Source of the DNA: Terriglobia bacterium
GTDB taxonomy: Bacteria; Acidobacteriota; Thermoanaerobaculia; Thermoanaerobaculales; Thermoanaerobaculaceae
NCBI GenBank assembly: GCA_020073245.1
Contig: JAIQFQ010000032.1
Coordinates: 1 to 42,739, forward strand
Reading direction: 5' to 3'
DNA: 42,739 nucleotides
The notes beneath the pieces are model-generated. The model was not told the origin of the DNA and searched no databases. It saw only the letters and a program-made list of their open reading frames with translations. The translations under genes were made by a program, and so were the position numbers. Positions 1-8,714 of this stretch are shown in pieces; the first letter of the stretch is position 1, and each line of letters starts with the position of its first letter.

Positions 1-33
1 ACACATTCGTTCATCGAAGCACAAATGCCGGTG

Positions 34-591
34 TTACCTGGTCAAATATCTCACCGGCTTCCTCGAGCTGGGTGAGTTTTCTGGCGATGGACCGTGTGGG
101 CGATACGTCAGTTGTGTATGCGGCCAGCCGGGGCGTCTACCGAGCTTCTCCGTCGCGAGCAACCTGGCGGGCGTGTCGCCGTGCTGGAAGTCGTGGACGT
201 CGATTCCCGTCAGAGGGCCATACCGAACGGGTCTTCCGTTGATGAAGAGGCGGTCGTCGCGGAGCGCCAGACGATCGCCCGGGAGTCCGACGACCCTCTT
301 GACCAGTCTCTTGTCGTCGGCCGGCGAGAACAGCACCACGATGTCGCCGCGCTGCGGGCTCGTCCATCGCGCCAGACGCCACCTGGTGAACGGCACCTTG
401 AGATCGTAGGCCAGCTTGTTGACGACGATCCGGTCCCCTTCGAGGATGGTCGGCTTCATCGAGCCCGACGGCACGTCGTTCCAATCGGCGATCGCGGACC
501 GAAAGCCGCCGACCACGAGCAGCACGATCAACAGAGACTTGACCCATTCGTTCCAGAACCAGGTGAGTCTCTTCTTCCAGACCTCGTTCAT
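34..591 (-). CDS. lepB: Signal peptidase I, C-terminus replaced/truncated
   Basis: Membrane-bound type I signal peptidase (S26), which cleaves signal peptides from exported proteins. From the ATG at 591 it has 185 residues. One membrane segment lies at about residues 18-36. The catalytic Ser is in PSGSMKPT (residue 44) and the general-base Lys in RLVKRVVGLPGD (residue 98). The later family box GDNRDxSxDSR is absent: homology seems to stop around LATEKLGRRP, and the last 30 or so residues are Pro/Ser/Arg-rich and unlike the family. Usual length is 220-260. I chose 591 over the ATG at 621 because 591 has GAGG five bases upstream, while 621 has no spaced ribosome site. The N-terminal two thirds are certain. 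Whether the product works is doubtful, and the window edge, or a contig end there, may explain the break. Confidence 0.8.
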   Translation of the reverse strand: MNEVWKKRLTWFWNEWVKSLLIVLLVVGGFRSAIADWNDVPSGSMKPTILEGDRIVVNKLAYDLKVPFTRWRLARWTSPQRGDIVVLFSPADDKRLVKRVVGLPGDRLALRDDRLFINGRPVRYGPLTGIDVHDFQHGDTPARLLATEKLGRRPGWPHTQLTYRPHGPSPENSPSSRKPVRYLTR

Positions 592-657
592 CAGTGCCTC
601 GCACGCCTCCCGATGGCGCATCCTACACCGATTGATACGCGAGCAGGGGACGTTTGG

Positions 658-1824
658 TTAGGAGCCTGTCCGCACGGATCCGAGGCGAGCCCCGGCTCGA
701 TCCGAAAATTCGGTGCCGTGCGGGCTCTCCAGGAGGAGCGGCCGGACGTAGCGCGCGCACGCCTCGATCATGGCCGCCTCGAGGCGCGAGACGGGCCCGA
801 TCGGGGCGTCGGAAGGGACATTGTCGCCGTAGAGCATCGCGACCACGTTGCCGGCCACGATCGCGGGCACGACGATGACCTCCCGCGGATAGGCGCCTCC
901 CAGCTGTTTCACCAGGAAGTCGTTCCAGAACGAGAGGGGAAGCATCCCACGGTATGTGCCTCGTTTGGCGGCCACGTCGGCCAGCACCGACGCCTGGTCG
1001 AGGGGCATTACCAGCCTGCGGACGTGCTCATCGGCCGGCCCGCCCCCGATCTCGATGCCGCACTGGCCGCTGCCGACGAACCCTCGATGGCTCGGGATGA
1101 AGAGAACCGCGCGGCGCACGAACCCTCTCGCATGCCTGAGGATCGTCACGATGGCCTCGCCGACCAGGGCGGGTGCCTGCAGGCCGGCCACGATTGCGCG
1201 TACGCTGGTCGGCCGCTTGCGGGGCGGAACGAATGGATCCGACAGGACCTGGTCGTCCATCAGGCTGGCCGGTACAGGACCGCCGGCACCCGCAGCGTAC
1301 TCCTGGCGCCGGCGCCGTGTCTCGTCGACCTTTCTGACGACCTCCAGCACGATCTGCTCGGTCGGAAAGCCACGCTCGAAGGCGCCGTCCGCGCCGTCGG
1401 CGGCGGCCTTTGCAGGCCGCCCGACCTCCATCGGGTCGAACCGGAAGAACCCGGAGTCCCACAGAAGAAACTCGGCGATCACATGTTCAATCTGCTGTCG
1501 GACCGCGACTTCCAGTGCTTCGGCAGTAATCGCGCCCATGGCGACGAGCGTGGCACCCAGGGTGCGCTCGGCCTCCGACCGATGCCTCTCCTCGAGCGCG
1601 CTCAACAGGGTCTCCTCGCTCACGAGCTTGCGGCAGACCAGGATGCTCCCGAGCACCTCCCTTGGTGAGTTCGAGGCGGCGTTGACGATGCGACCCCGCC
1701 GGAAGACCACGACGCCCTCGGCGGCGGCCCGATGGAGCGTCAGCTTCCCGGTCTTCTCCCCCCACGAAAGGAGATGAAGGATCTCGGGGACGGAGACATC
1801 CTCCAAGCGGCCCGTGAAGCTCAC
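658..1824 (-). CDS. DUF4388 (PatA-like N-terminal) domain protein
   Basis: Predicted cytoplasmic regulatory protein of 388 residues. The N-terminus (FTGRLEDVSVPEILHLLSWG) is typical of DUF4388, a domain found in delta-proteobacterial and acidobacterial gliding or two-component proteins. Next come two short helical repeats (LGSILVCRKLVSEETLLSAL and LGATLVAMGAITAEALEVAV) resembling the MshEN/GspE N-terminal fold. A GAF-like C-terminal part runs from about residue 215. I chose the GTG at 1824 because family members begin right at this motif and GAGAGGA precedes it. An ATG at 1863 would add 13 residues (MRCMSCDHARRGT). It lies on the same strand as lepB, with a 66-base gap. The partner and signal are unknown; a role in signalling or motility is family-based inference only. 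Confidence 0.75.
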   Translation of the reverse strand: MSFTGRLEDVSVPEILHLLSWGEKTGKLTLHRAAAEGVVVFRRGRIVNAASNSPREVLGSILVCRKLVSEETLLSALEERHRSEAERTLGATLVAMGAITAEALEVAVRQQIEHVIAEFLLWDSGFFRFDPMEVGRPAKAAADGADGAFERGFPTEQIVLEVVRKVDETRRRRQEYAAGAGGPVPASLMDDQVLSDPFVPPRKRPTSVRAIVAGLQAPALVGEAIVTILRHARGFVRRAVLFIPSHRGFVGSGQCGIEIGGGPADEHVRRLVMPLDQASVLADVAAKRGTYRGMLPLSFWNDFLVKQLGGAYPREVIVVPAIVAGNVVAMLYGDNVPSDAPIGPVSRLEAAMIEACARYVRPLLLESPHGTEFSDRAGARLGSVRTGS

Positions 1825-2026
1825 AGTTCCTCTCCGGGCATGGTCACAGCTCATGCAACGCATTACACCGGCGGCCGCATTTCACCTGCGCCGTGCGCGG
1901 CCTCACCGACAGGGCGGGTATACCGGTGCACTCCCTCTCCTCAGGCGTCGCGAGTCCGCCCGCGTCCGCTGTCACCGCTATCGAGAAACTCGGATACGCT
2001 AAGCTGGATAAATCGAGGAGGTTCTG

Positions 2027-3730
<1,704 letters not shown>

Positions 3731-3862
3731 CCCGCGACCGATGGCATGGCTGGGAGCACTGCGGTCGGACTAAACCCCAGGCACGCCTTCAGCGTCTAAT
3801 CGGGCGTGGACACGGCACCTGACCTTGCACGGTTGCCCTCGACCGGCACCTGGAGCGTGGCG

Positions 3863-4399
3863 ATGAGCACGAACCGCGACGACGAGCGCTCCCTTGTGCG
3901 GGCGGCCCAGGCCGGAGATCTCGGGTCGTTCGAGCGGCTCTACCGGTCCACGGTCGGCCTCGTCCATGCCCTCTGCCTGCGCATGAGCGGCAACACCGCC
4001 CTGGCTGAGGAGCTGACCCAGGACGTCTTCGTCCGTGCGTGGCAAAAGCTCGCGACCTTCCGGGGCGAGAGCGCGTTCGCCACGTGGCTCACGCGCCTGA
4101 CGGTCAACGTCGTCCTCTCCGAGCGGCGCGACCGGAGGCGCCGGGAGGCACACATCACCCTTTCCGACGATCTGGAGCCCTTCGCGGGGCCGGTGCCTGA
4201 CGCCAGACCCGGCGCTGCGCTGGACCTCGAACGGGCGATTGCCTCGCTCCCCCCGCAGGCCAGGCACGTGTTCGTGCTGCACGACGTGCAGGGTTGGGAG
4301 CATGCCGAGATCGCCCACCACACCGGACTCGCGGTGGGCACCTGCAAGGCGCACCTGCACCGCGCGAGGCGCCTTCTGAGGGAGGTGTTGTCGTCATGA
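3863..4399 (+). CDS. ECF-type RNA polymerase sigma factor
   Basis: Alternative sigma-70 factor of the extracytoplasmic-function group, 178 residues. Region 2 (LYRSTVGLVHALCLRM then ELTQDVFVRAWQKL and FATWLTRLTVNV) covers -10 recognition and core binding. Region 4 (LERAIASLPPQARHVFVLHD, then an HTH ending GTCKAHLHRARRLLRE) reads the -35. No sigma 1.1 or region 3 is present, as expected. The ATG at 3863 has GGAG seven bases upstream; a GTG at 3806 in the same frame would add 19 unrelated residues. The stop overlaps the anti-sigma start as ATGA, so the two are translationally coupled. A possible ECF-type promoter lies at 3771-3799 and could make the operon self-activating. Confidence 0.95.
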   Translation: MSTNRDDERSLVRAAQAGDLGSFERLYRSTVGLVHALCLRMSGNTALAEELTQDVFVRAWQKLATFRGESAFATWLTRLTVNVVLSERRDRRRREAHITLSDDLEPFAGPVPDARPGAALDLERAIASLPPQARHVFVLHDVQGWEHAEIAHHTGLAVGTCKAHLHRARRLLREVLSS

Positions 4400-5079
4400 A
4401 CTGCCGGAACGTCGTAGAAAGGCTCGATGAATTCGTCGACGGCACCCTCACCGCCGCCGAACGTGGCACGGTCGCCCTCCACCTCGAGAGCTGCCCTTCG
4501 TGTCGGGAAGCCGAGGCGGGAGTGAGGGCACTGGCTGCGCGGGGAGCGGCGCTCCCGCAGGCCATCGAACCCGCACACGATCTCTGGCCCGGCATTGCGG
4601 CGCGCATCCAGGCCGGCACGGTGACGCAGGGGCGTTTCGGCGCCGCGCGGCACTCTTGGAGGCACCATCTTGGCGCGCTGGCTGCGGCCGCAGCCGCGCT
4701 GGTGGTTGTTTCATCCGTCGTCACGACCCTGATCGTCGCTCGGCGGGACGCCACGACGGCTTCCTCGAGGGCGGGCCGCACAGGCCTTGCGGCCGGCGTC
4801 ACGGCGGCTTCGCTCGAGCTGGCGCAGGCGCGGGGCACCTACGAGGCGGCGCGGCGGCAGCTCCTGGCCGCCCTGGAGGCCCGCAGGAGCTCGCTGTCCC
4901 CGGCAACACTCAAGGTCCTCGACGAGAACGTTCGGATCATCGACGAAGCGGTGCGCCAGATGGAGAGCGCGCTTGCGCGCGATCCCGGCAACCAGGAGCT
5001 GCCGTCATTACTGGTAACGGCGTACCGACAGGAGATCGACATGCTGCAGCGCGCGGCCGGGCTTCCGGCGCGCGGTTGA
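4396..5079 (+). CDS. Anti-sigma factor with zf-HC2 zinc finger and one membrane segment
   Basis: Membrane anti-sigma factor, 227 residues, expected to hold the upstream ECF sigma inactive. The N-terminal zinc-binding anti-sigma domain shows Cys3 and the HxxxCxxC signature (HLESCPSC). A single membrane helix (LGALAAAAAALVVVSSVVTTLIVA) sits near residues 94-117. The rest is a periplasmic helical domain rich in Ala, Arg and Glu, probably a coiled coil. The start ATG overlaps the sigma stop, with GGAGGT nine bases upstream. The DUF4097 gene follows 16 bases later. The sensed signal is not evident. Confidence 0.9.
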   Translation: MNCRNVVERLDEFVDGTLTAAERGTVALHLESCPSCREAEAGVRALAARGAALPQAIEPAHDLWPGIAARIQAGTVTQGRFGAARHSWRHHLGALAAAAAALVVVSSVVTTLIVARRDATTASSRAGRTGLAAGVTAASLELAQARGTYEAARRQLLAALEARRSSLSPATLKVLDENVRIIDEAVRQMESALARDPGNQELPSLLVTAYRQEIDMLQRAAGLPARG

Positions 5080-5095
5080 GGAAAGGAGCACGACC

Positions 5096-5971
5096 ATGAA
5101 CAGGATCGGAATTCTCGCACTGACAATGGCAGCCGCGGCGATGCCAGCGGCCGCACAACAGCGGGTTGACGAGACGAAGCCTGCGGCGAAGGACGGCGCG
5201 GTGGAAGTGCACAACGTCGCAGGCTCGGTACGGGTGACGGGTTGGGACCAGGATCAGGTGGCCGTCACCGGGACTCTCGGGAGAGGTACTGAGCGGCTCG
5301 AGTTCACCGCCGGCGAGCGGCGCACGGTCGTGCGCGTGGTGCTGCCGCACAACGCGCATCATGTGGACGGGTCGGACCTCGAGATCAAGGTGCCGCGAGG
5401 CAGCAGCCTCGAGGTGAACACGGTGAGCGCCGATATCTCCGCGGATAAGGTGTCCGGCGAGACGGTGCTCGAGTCCGTGAGCGGGGAAATCACCGTGGGC
5501 GGCGAACCGAAGCGGTTCACAGCCAGGACCGTCAGCGGCGACGTCGATATCACGGCCGCGAGCGCTCCTGGACAGGCCAAATCGGTCAGCGGAACGGTCA
5601 AGCTGAACGGCGTCACGGGGGATGTCGAGGCCGGGTCGGTGAGCGGCGACATCAGCGTGAAAGGCGACGCCATCTCGCACGTCGATCTCGAGACGACCTC
5701 CGGCGACATCCGCCTGGACGCGGGTCTCGCGAAGGACGGCAGGGTTACAGCGAAAACGGTGAGCGGGACCGTGGAGCTCGTGCTTCCGGCGGCGACATCC
5801 GCGGACTTCGATGTGACGACGTTCTCGGGCCATATCACCAACGCCTTCGGCCCCGAAGCGAAGCGGACGAGCGAATACGGCCCCGGGAAGGAGCTGTCGT
5901 TCTCGACGGGTACCGGTGGGCGGATCGTCGCTAGGAGCTTCTCGGGCAACGTCCACCTGCGCAAGAAGTAG
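5096..5971 (+). CDS. DUF4097 family exported beta-repeat protein
   Basis: Exported protein of 291 residues with a cleavable signal peptide (MNRIGILALTMAAAAMPAAA, then QQ). The body consists of short degenerate repeats centred on VSG(D/E/T), such as TVSADISADKVSGET, ESVSGEITV, RTVSGDVDI, SVSGDISV and KTVSGTVEL. These are the hallmark of DUF4097/adhesin-like beta-solenoid domains. It is the third gene of the sigma/anti-sigma operon (ribosome site GAAAGGAG) and so is a likely target or part of the same envelope response. No enzymatic motif is seen. Its last 53 bases and its terminator hairpin recur in degraded form at 7582-7685, a scar of local duplication. Confidence 0.85.
   Translation: MNRIGILALTMAAAAMPAAAQQRVDETKPAAKDGAVEVHNVAGSVRVTGWDQDQVAVTGTLGRGTERLEFTAGERRTVVRVVLPHNAHHVDGSDLEIKVPRGSSLEVNTVSADISADKVSGETVLESVSGEITVGGEPKRFTARTVSGDVDITAASAPGQAKSVSGTVKLNGVTGDVEAGSVSGDISVKGDAISHVDLETTSGDIRLDAGLAKDGRVTAKTVSGTVELVLPAATSADFDVTTFSGHITNAFGPEAKRTSEYGPGKELSFSTGTGGRIVARSFSGNVHLRKK
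5919..5971 (+). repeat. Direct repeat copy A (3' end of DUF4097 gene)
   Basis: The last 53 bases of the DUF4097 coding sequence. The same 53 bases occur at 7582-7634 with two mismatches. In both copies a GC-rich hairpin follows. The pair brackets the first serine hydrolase gene. Confidence 0.85.
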
Positions 5972-5995
5972 GCGCCGAGCACGCTCAAGCAACGT

Positions 5996-6022
5996 GAAGG
6001 CGCGCGCGTTCGGCGCGCCTTC
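5996..6022 (+). terminator. Hairpin terminator after the sigma/anti-sigma/DUF4097 operon
   Basis: A perfect 10-bp stem GAAGGCGCGC/GCGCGCCTTC with a 7-base loop starts 25 bases after the DUF4097 stop. The T-run after it is weak (TCCTATTCC). A related hairpin occurs at 7661-7685. Confidence 0.65.
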
Positions 6023-6141
6023 TCCTATTCCAGCGAGCTGGCGTGCCACCTTCGTTTCGTACCTCTTGTGCCGGCCTTTCCTGAACCTTCGAACCGCTGC
6101 ACACGTATGAGCGTCGGCAGTCGTTCTCGGGGAGGCCGCGC

Positions 6142-7560
6142 ATGCCTGTGATCAGGAGGTTGCCCGTTCTCGCTCTTCTGGCTATTTCCGCAGCAATCTC
6201 CACGGCCAGCGGGCAGACGGCGCCCGGTACAACTGCGCCGGCCGACCTGGGCGCGGGCATCGACGCTGCGGTCGCGGAGGTGATCGCGAAGACCGGCGTA
6301 CCGAGCGTTTCGCTCGCCGTGGTCAGGGAGGGCACGATCGCGTATGTCCGTGCGTACGGCAACGCCCGCCTCGACCCCAGGTTGCCGGCGACGCCGGAGA
6401 TGCGCTACCCCATCGGGTCGATCACCAAGCAGTTCACGGCGACGGCCGTCCTGCTGCTCGCGGAGGAGGGCAGGCTCTCCCTCGACGACCGCCTCGTGCG
6501 GTGGTTCCCGGACCTGACGCGTGCGCGCGACGTCACGCTGCGCCAGCTCCTCTCGATGACGTCGGGCTACCAGGACTTCTGGCCGCAGGACTACGTGATG
6601 CCGATGATGCTCGAGCCGACGGCGCCGCTCGCGATCGTCGAGCGCTGGGCGAAGAAGCCGCTCGACTTCGAACCCGGAACGAAGTGGCAGTACAGCAACA
6701 CGAACTACGTGATCCTGGGGCTCGTGGTGGAGAAGGTGAGCGGAACGTCGCTGTTCGACCTCCTCAACGCCCGCGTGTTCACTCCTTTGGGCATTGGCAC
6801 GGTGACCGAAACCGACCGGTCGGCATTCGGTCCCGCAGACCCGGAGGGCTACCTGCGTTTCGGGCTGGGTCCCCTGCGCCCTGCGCCCGAGGTGGGCCGC
6901 GGCTGGATCTTCGGCGCGGGCGGGCTCGCCATGACCGCCGGCGACCTGGCGAGGTGGGACATCTCGATGATCAACCAGGCGGTGATGCAGCCCGACTCCT
7001 ACCGTCAGATGGAGACCGAGGTCCGGACGGCCCGCGGCGTGGGCACCGGGTACGGCCTCGGCGTTTCGGTGGGCATGGCCGATGATCACCGGTATCTCTC
7101 GCACGGCGGTGGGGTGTCCGGCTTCACCGCGCGGAACACGGTCTACCCCGACGACCGGGCAGCGGTCGTGGTCCTGACAAACCGGGACCCTACCAACGCC
7201 GCCGGCCAGATTGCCACGAGGGTCGGCCGGTTGATTCTCGAAATCCCGGACGCCGGCACGGCTCCGTCCGTCAAGCTGGCGAAAGGCGTGTTCGAAGGGC
7301 TGCAACGCGGCCGCATCGACCGGTCGCTCTTCACCGCGAACGCGAACGCCTACTTCACGGACCGGGCCCTCGCGGACCTTGCCGCGAGCCTCGCGCCGCT
7401 CGGCGCGCCAAAGGAGTTCACGCAGAGAGCGCAGTCGCTCCGCGGCGGCATGACGCAGCGGGTCTACCGGGTAGGGCTTCCAGCGCGGACGGTGTACGTC
7501 ACAACGCTCACCATGCCCGACGCCAAGCTCGAGCAGTTCATGGTCGCCGCCGAGGATTGA
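6142..7560 (+). CDS. Serine hydrolase, class C beta-lactamase/DD-peptidase fold (copy 1)
   Basis: Exported penicillin-binding-protein-like serine hydrolase of 472 residues. A signal peptide (MPVIRRLPVLALLAISAAIS, ending near SGQ) precedes a beta-lactamase domain. The catalytic SxxK is S93-I-T-K96, the second motif is Y184-S-N186, and the third is an HGG triad in SHGGGVSG near residue 325. These are the standard active-site elements of class C beta-lactamases, esterases and D-aminopeptidases. The C-terminal 110 or so residues form an extra domain with no motif that I recognise. It has a close paralog at 8715-10127, sharing for example the stretch GYQDFWPQDYVMPMMLEP. True activity (beta-lactam, ester or peptide) cannot be told from sequence. 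It lies between two copies of the DUF4097 gene end. Confidence 0.9.
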   Translation: MPVIRRLPVLALLAISAAISTASGQTAPGTTAPADLGAGIDAAVAEVIAKTGVPSVSLAVVREGTIAYVRAYGNARLDPRLPATPEMRYPIGSITKQFTATAVLLLAEEGRLSLDDRLVRWFPDLTRARDVTLRQLLSMTSGYQDFWPQDYVMPMMLEPTAPLAIVERWAKKPLDFEPGTKWQYSNTNYVILGLVVEKVSGTSLFDLLNARVFTPLGIGTVTETDRSAFGPADPEGYLRFGLGPLRPAPEVGRGWIFGAGGLAMTAGDLARWDISMINQAVMQPDSYRQMETEVRTARGVGTGYGLGVSVGMADDHRYLSHGGGVSGFTARNTVYPDDRAAVVVLTNRDPTNAAGQIATRVGRLILEIPDAGTAPSVKLAKGVFEGLQRGRIDRSLFTANANAYFTDRALADLAASLAPLGAPKEFTQRAQSLRGGMTQRVYRVGLPARTVYVTTLTMPDAKLEQFMVAAED

Positions 7561-7581
7561 GCCGCGGCGCGTGCGCCGGCG

Positions 7582-7634
7582 GGCGGATCCTCGCTAGGAG
7601 CTTCTCGGGTAACGTCCACCTGCGCAAGAAGTAG
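7582..7634 (+). repeat. Direct repeat copy B: remnant of a duplicated DUF4097 gene end
   Basis: 53 bases matching the end of the DUF4097 gene (5919-5971) with two mismatches, including the last codons and the TAG stop, but with no gene in front of it. A related hairpin follows at 7661-7685. It is best read as the leftover of a tandem duplication. Confidence 0.85.
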
Positions 7635-7660
7635 AGTCATCCGGGCTTCGGACCGCCATG

Positions 7661-7685
7661 AGGGCGCGCGCTGTTGGCGTGCCCT
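7661..7685 (+). terminator. Hairpin terminator, diverged copy of the one at 5996-6022
   Basis: Nine-pair stem AGGGCGCGC/GCGTGCCCT (one G-U pair) with a 7-base loop, followed by TTCGTTTG. It lies 26 bases after the duplicated stop codon, the same arrangement as in copy A. It may now terminate the first serine hydrolase transcript. The remaining gap to 7906 holds a purine-rich stretch (7715-7770) and a candidate promoter. Confidence 0.55.
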
Positions 7686-7740
7686 TTCGTTTGAAGAGCA
7701 CGCGTAGCGGCTGGTCCTCAGGGGGAGCGAGGGAGGACGA

Positions 7741-7758
7741 GAGCGGAGGAGCAGAGGA
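7741..7758 (+). repeat. Purine-rich 18-bp word shared with 26169-26186
   Basis: GAGCGGAGGAGCAGAGGA is present identically at 26169-26186, in both cases in purine-rich non-coding DNA. Confidence 0.6.
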
Positions 7759-7833
7759 TTGAAGGGGCGAAGGAGAAACGCTTCCACGTGGGTTGGAGCC
7801 AGGGTTACCCGCGTCTGTCAAGTTGCTAAGGAC

Positions 7834-7862
7834 TTGGCTCGTTTGGAGACAGAAACCATTAT
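7834..7862 (+). promoter_or_regulatory. Candidate sigma-70 promoter of the DUF1579 gene
   Basis: TTGGCT at 7834-7839, a 17-base spacer and CATTAT at 7857-7862, 44 bases before the start codon. Both boxes deviate from consensus, so this is tentative. Confidence 0.3.
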
Positions 7863-7906
7863 GGCGAATGAGACGTAGAATATCTCCGAAAAAGGAGGAA
7901 ACGCTC

Positions 7907-8524
7907 ATGCGCTCTGGAACTCTGGTTGCGGCGGCCGTCGCATTGTTGTCTCTGGGGTTGATCGGAGGTGGAATCGCCGCCGCTCAGCAAGGCGGGTCGC
8001 AGAAGGAAATGACCCCCGAACAGAAGGCCGCGATGGAAGCGTGGATGAAGGCCGCCACTCCGGGCGAGGGGCACAAGGTGCTCGAACCGACGATCGGGAA
8101 CTGGACCGCCACGACGACGATGTGGGAGGCGCCGGGCGCGCCGCCCCAGCAGTCCGAGGGTACGGCGGAGAACGCCTGGGTTCTCGGCGGGCGGTTCGTG
8201 CGGGAGACGGTCCACGGAGAATTCAACGGCATGAAGTTCGAAGGGCTCGGCTACACGGGCTACGACAACTTCAAGAAGCAGTACGTCGGCGCCTGGATGG
8301 ACACGATGGGGACGATGATGATGATCTCAACCGGCACCGCGGATCCGTCCGGCAAGGTCATTACCGCCACGAGCACAATGGACGACGTGACCACCGGCAA
8401 GAAGGTCGCGGTGCGCGAGGTCACGAAGATCGTGGACGCCAACAAGCACGTCTTCGAGATGTACGGCGCCGGCCCCTCGGGCAAGGAGTTCAAGATGATG
8501 GAGATCGTCTACACACGGAGATGA
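7907..8524 (+). CDS. DUF1579 family exported protein
   Basis: Exported protein of 205 residues. A signal peptide (MRSGTLVAAAVALLSLGLIG, then AAAQQ) precedes a region typical of DUF1579: a helical start (MTPEQKAAMEAWMKAATPGE), LEPTIGNWTATTTMW, then GGRFVRETVHGEFNG and GLGYTGYDNFKKQYVGAWMD. The family is thought to have a lipocalin-like barrel of unknown function. The ATG at 7907 has a strong AAAGGAGG site ten bases upstream. It sits between the two serine hydrolases, so it may be part of the ancestral unit or a later insertion. No catalytic residues can be named. Confidence 0.85.
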   Translation: MRSGTLVAAAVALLSLGLIGGGIAAAQQGGSQKEMTPEQKAAMEAWMKAATPGEGHKVLEPTIGNWTATTTMWEAPGAPPQQSEGTAENAWVLGGRFVRETVHGEFNGMKFEGLGYTGYDNFKKQYVGAWMDTMGTMMMISTGTADPSGKVITATSTMDDVTTGKKVAVREVTKIVDANKHVFEMYGAGPSGKEFKMMEIVYTRR

Positions 8525-8714
8525 CCCTGCTGGCTGCGGAGCATCGTCTTCGTGGGGCGCCCGCTCCGCGCGTGCTCCGTAGAGGAGCCCACCAGGGCAC
8601 GGGGTCGCGGCCGAAGGCAAACCGGGTCGCACCGTCCCGAAGGGGAATCCTTCTTTGCGAGCTCCGCGGCTCCGCCTAGAATCGACGCCGAGTGTCCTCA
8701 AGGAGGGCTTCCTC

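Noticed and set aside
94..1668. A 524-codon plus-strand frame opposite lepB and the DUF4388 gene
   Set aside because: No recognisable domain, shadow-type composition, and it spans two genuine minus-strand genes.
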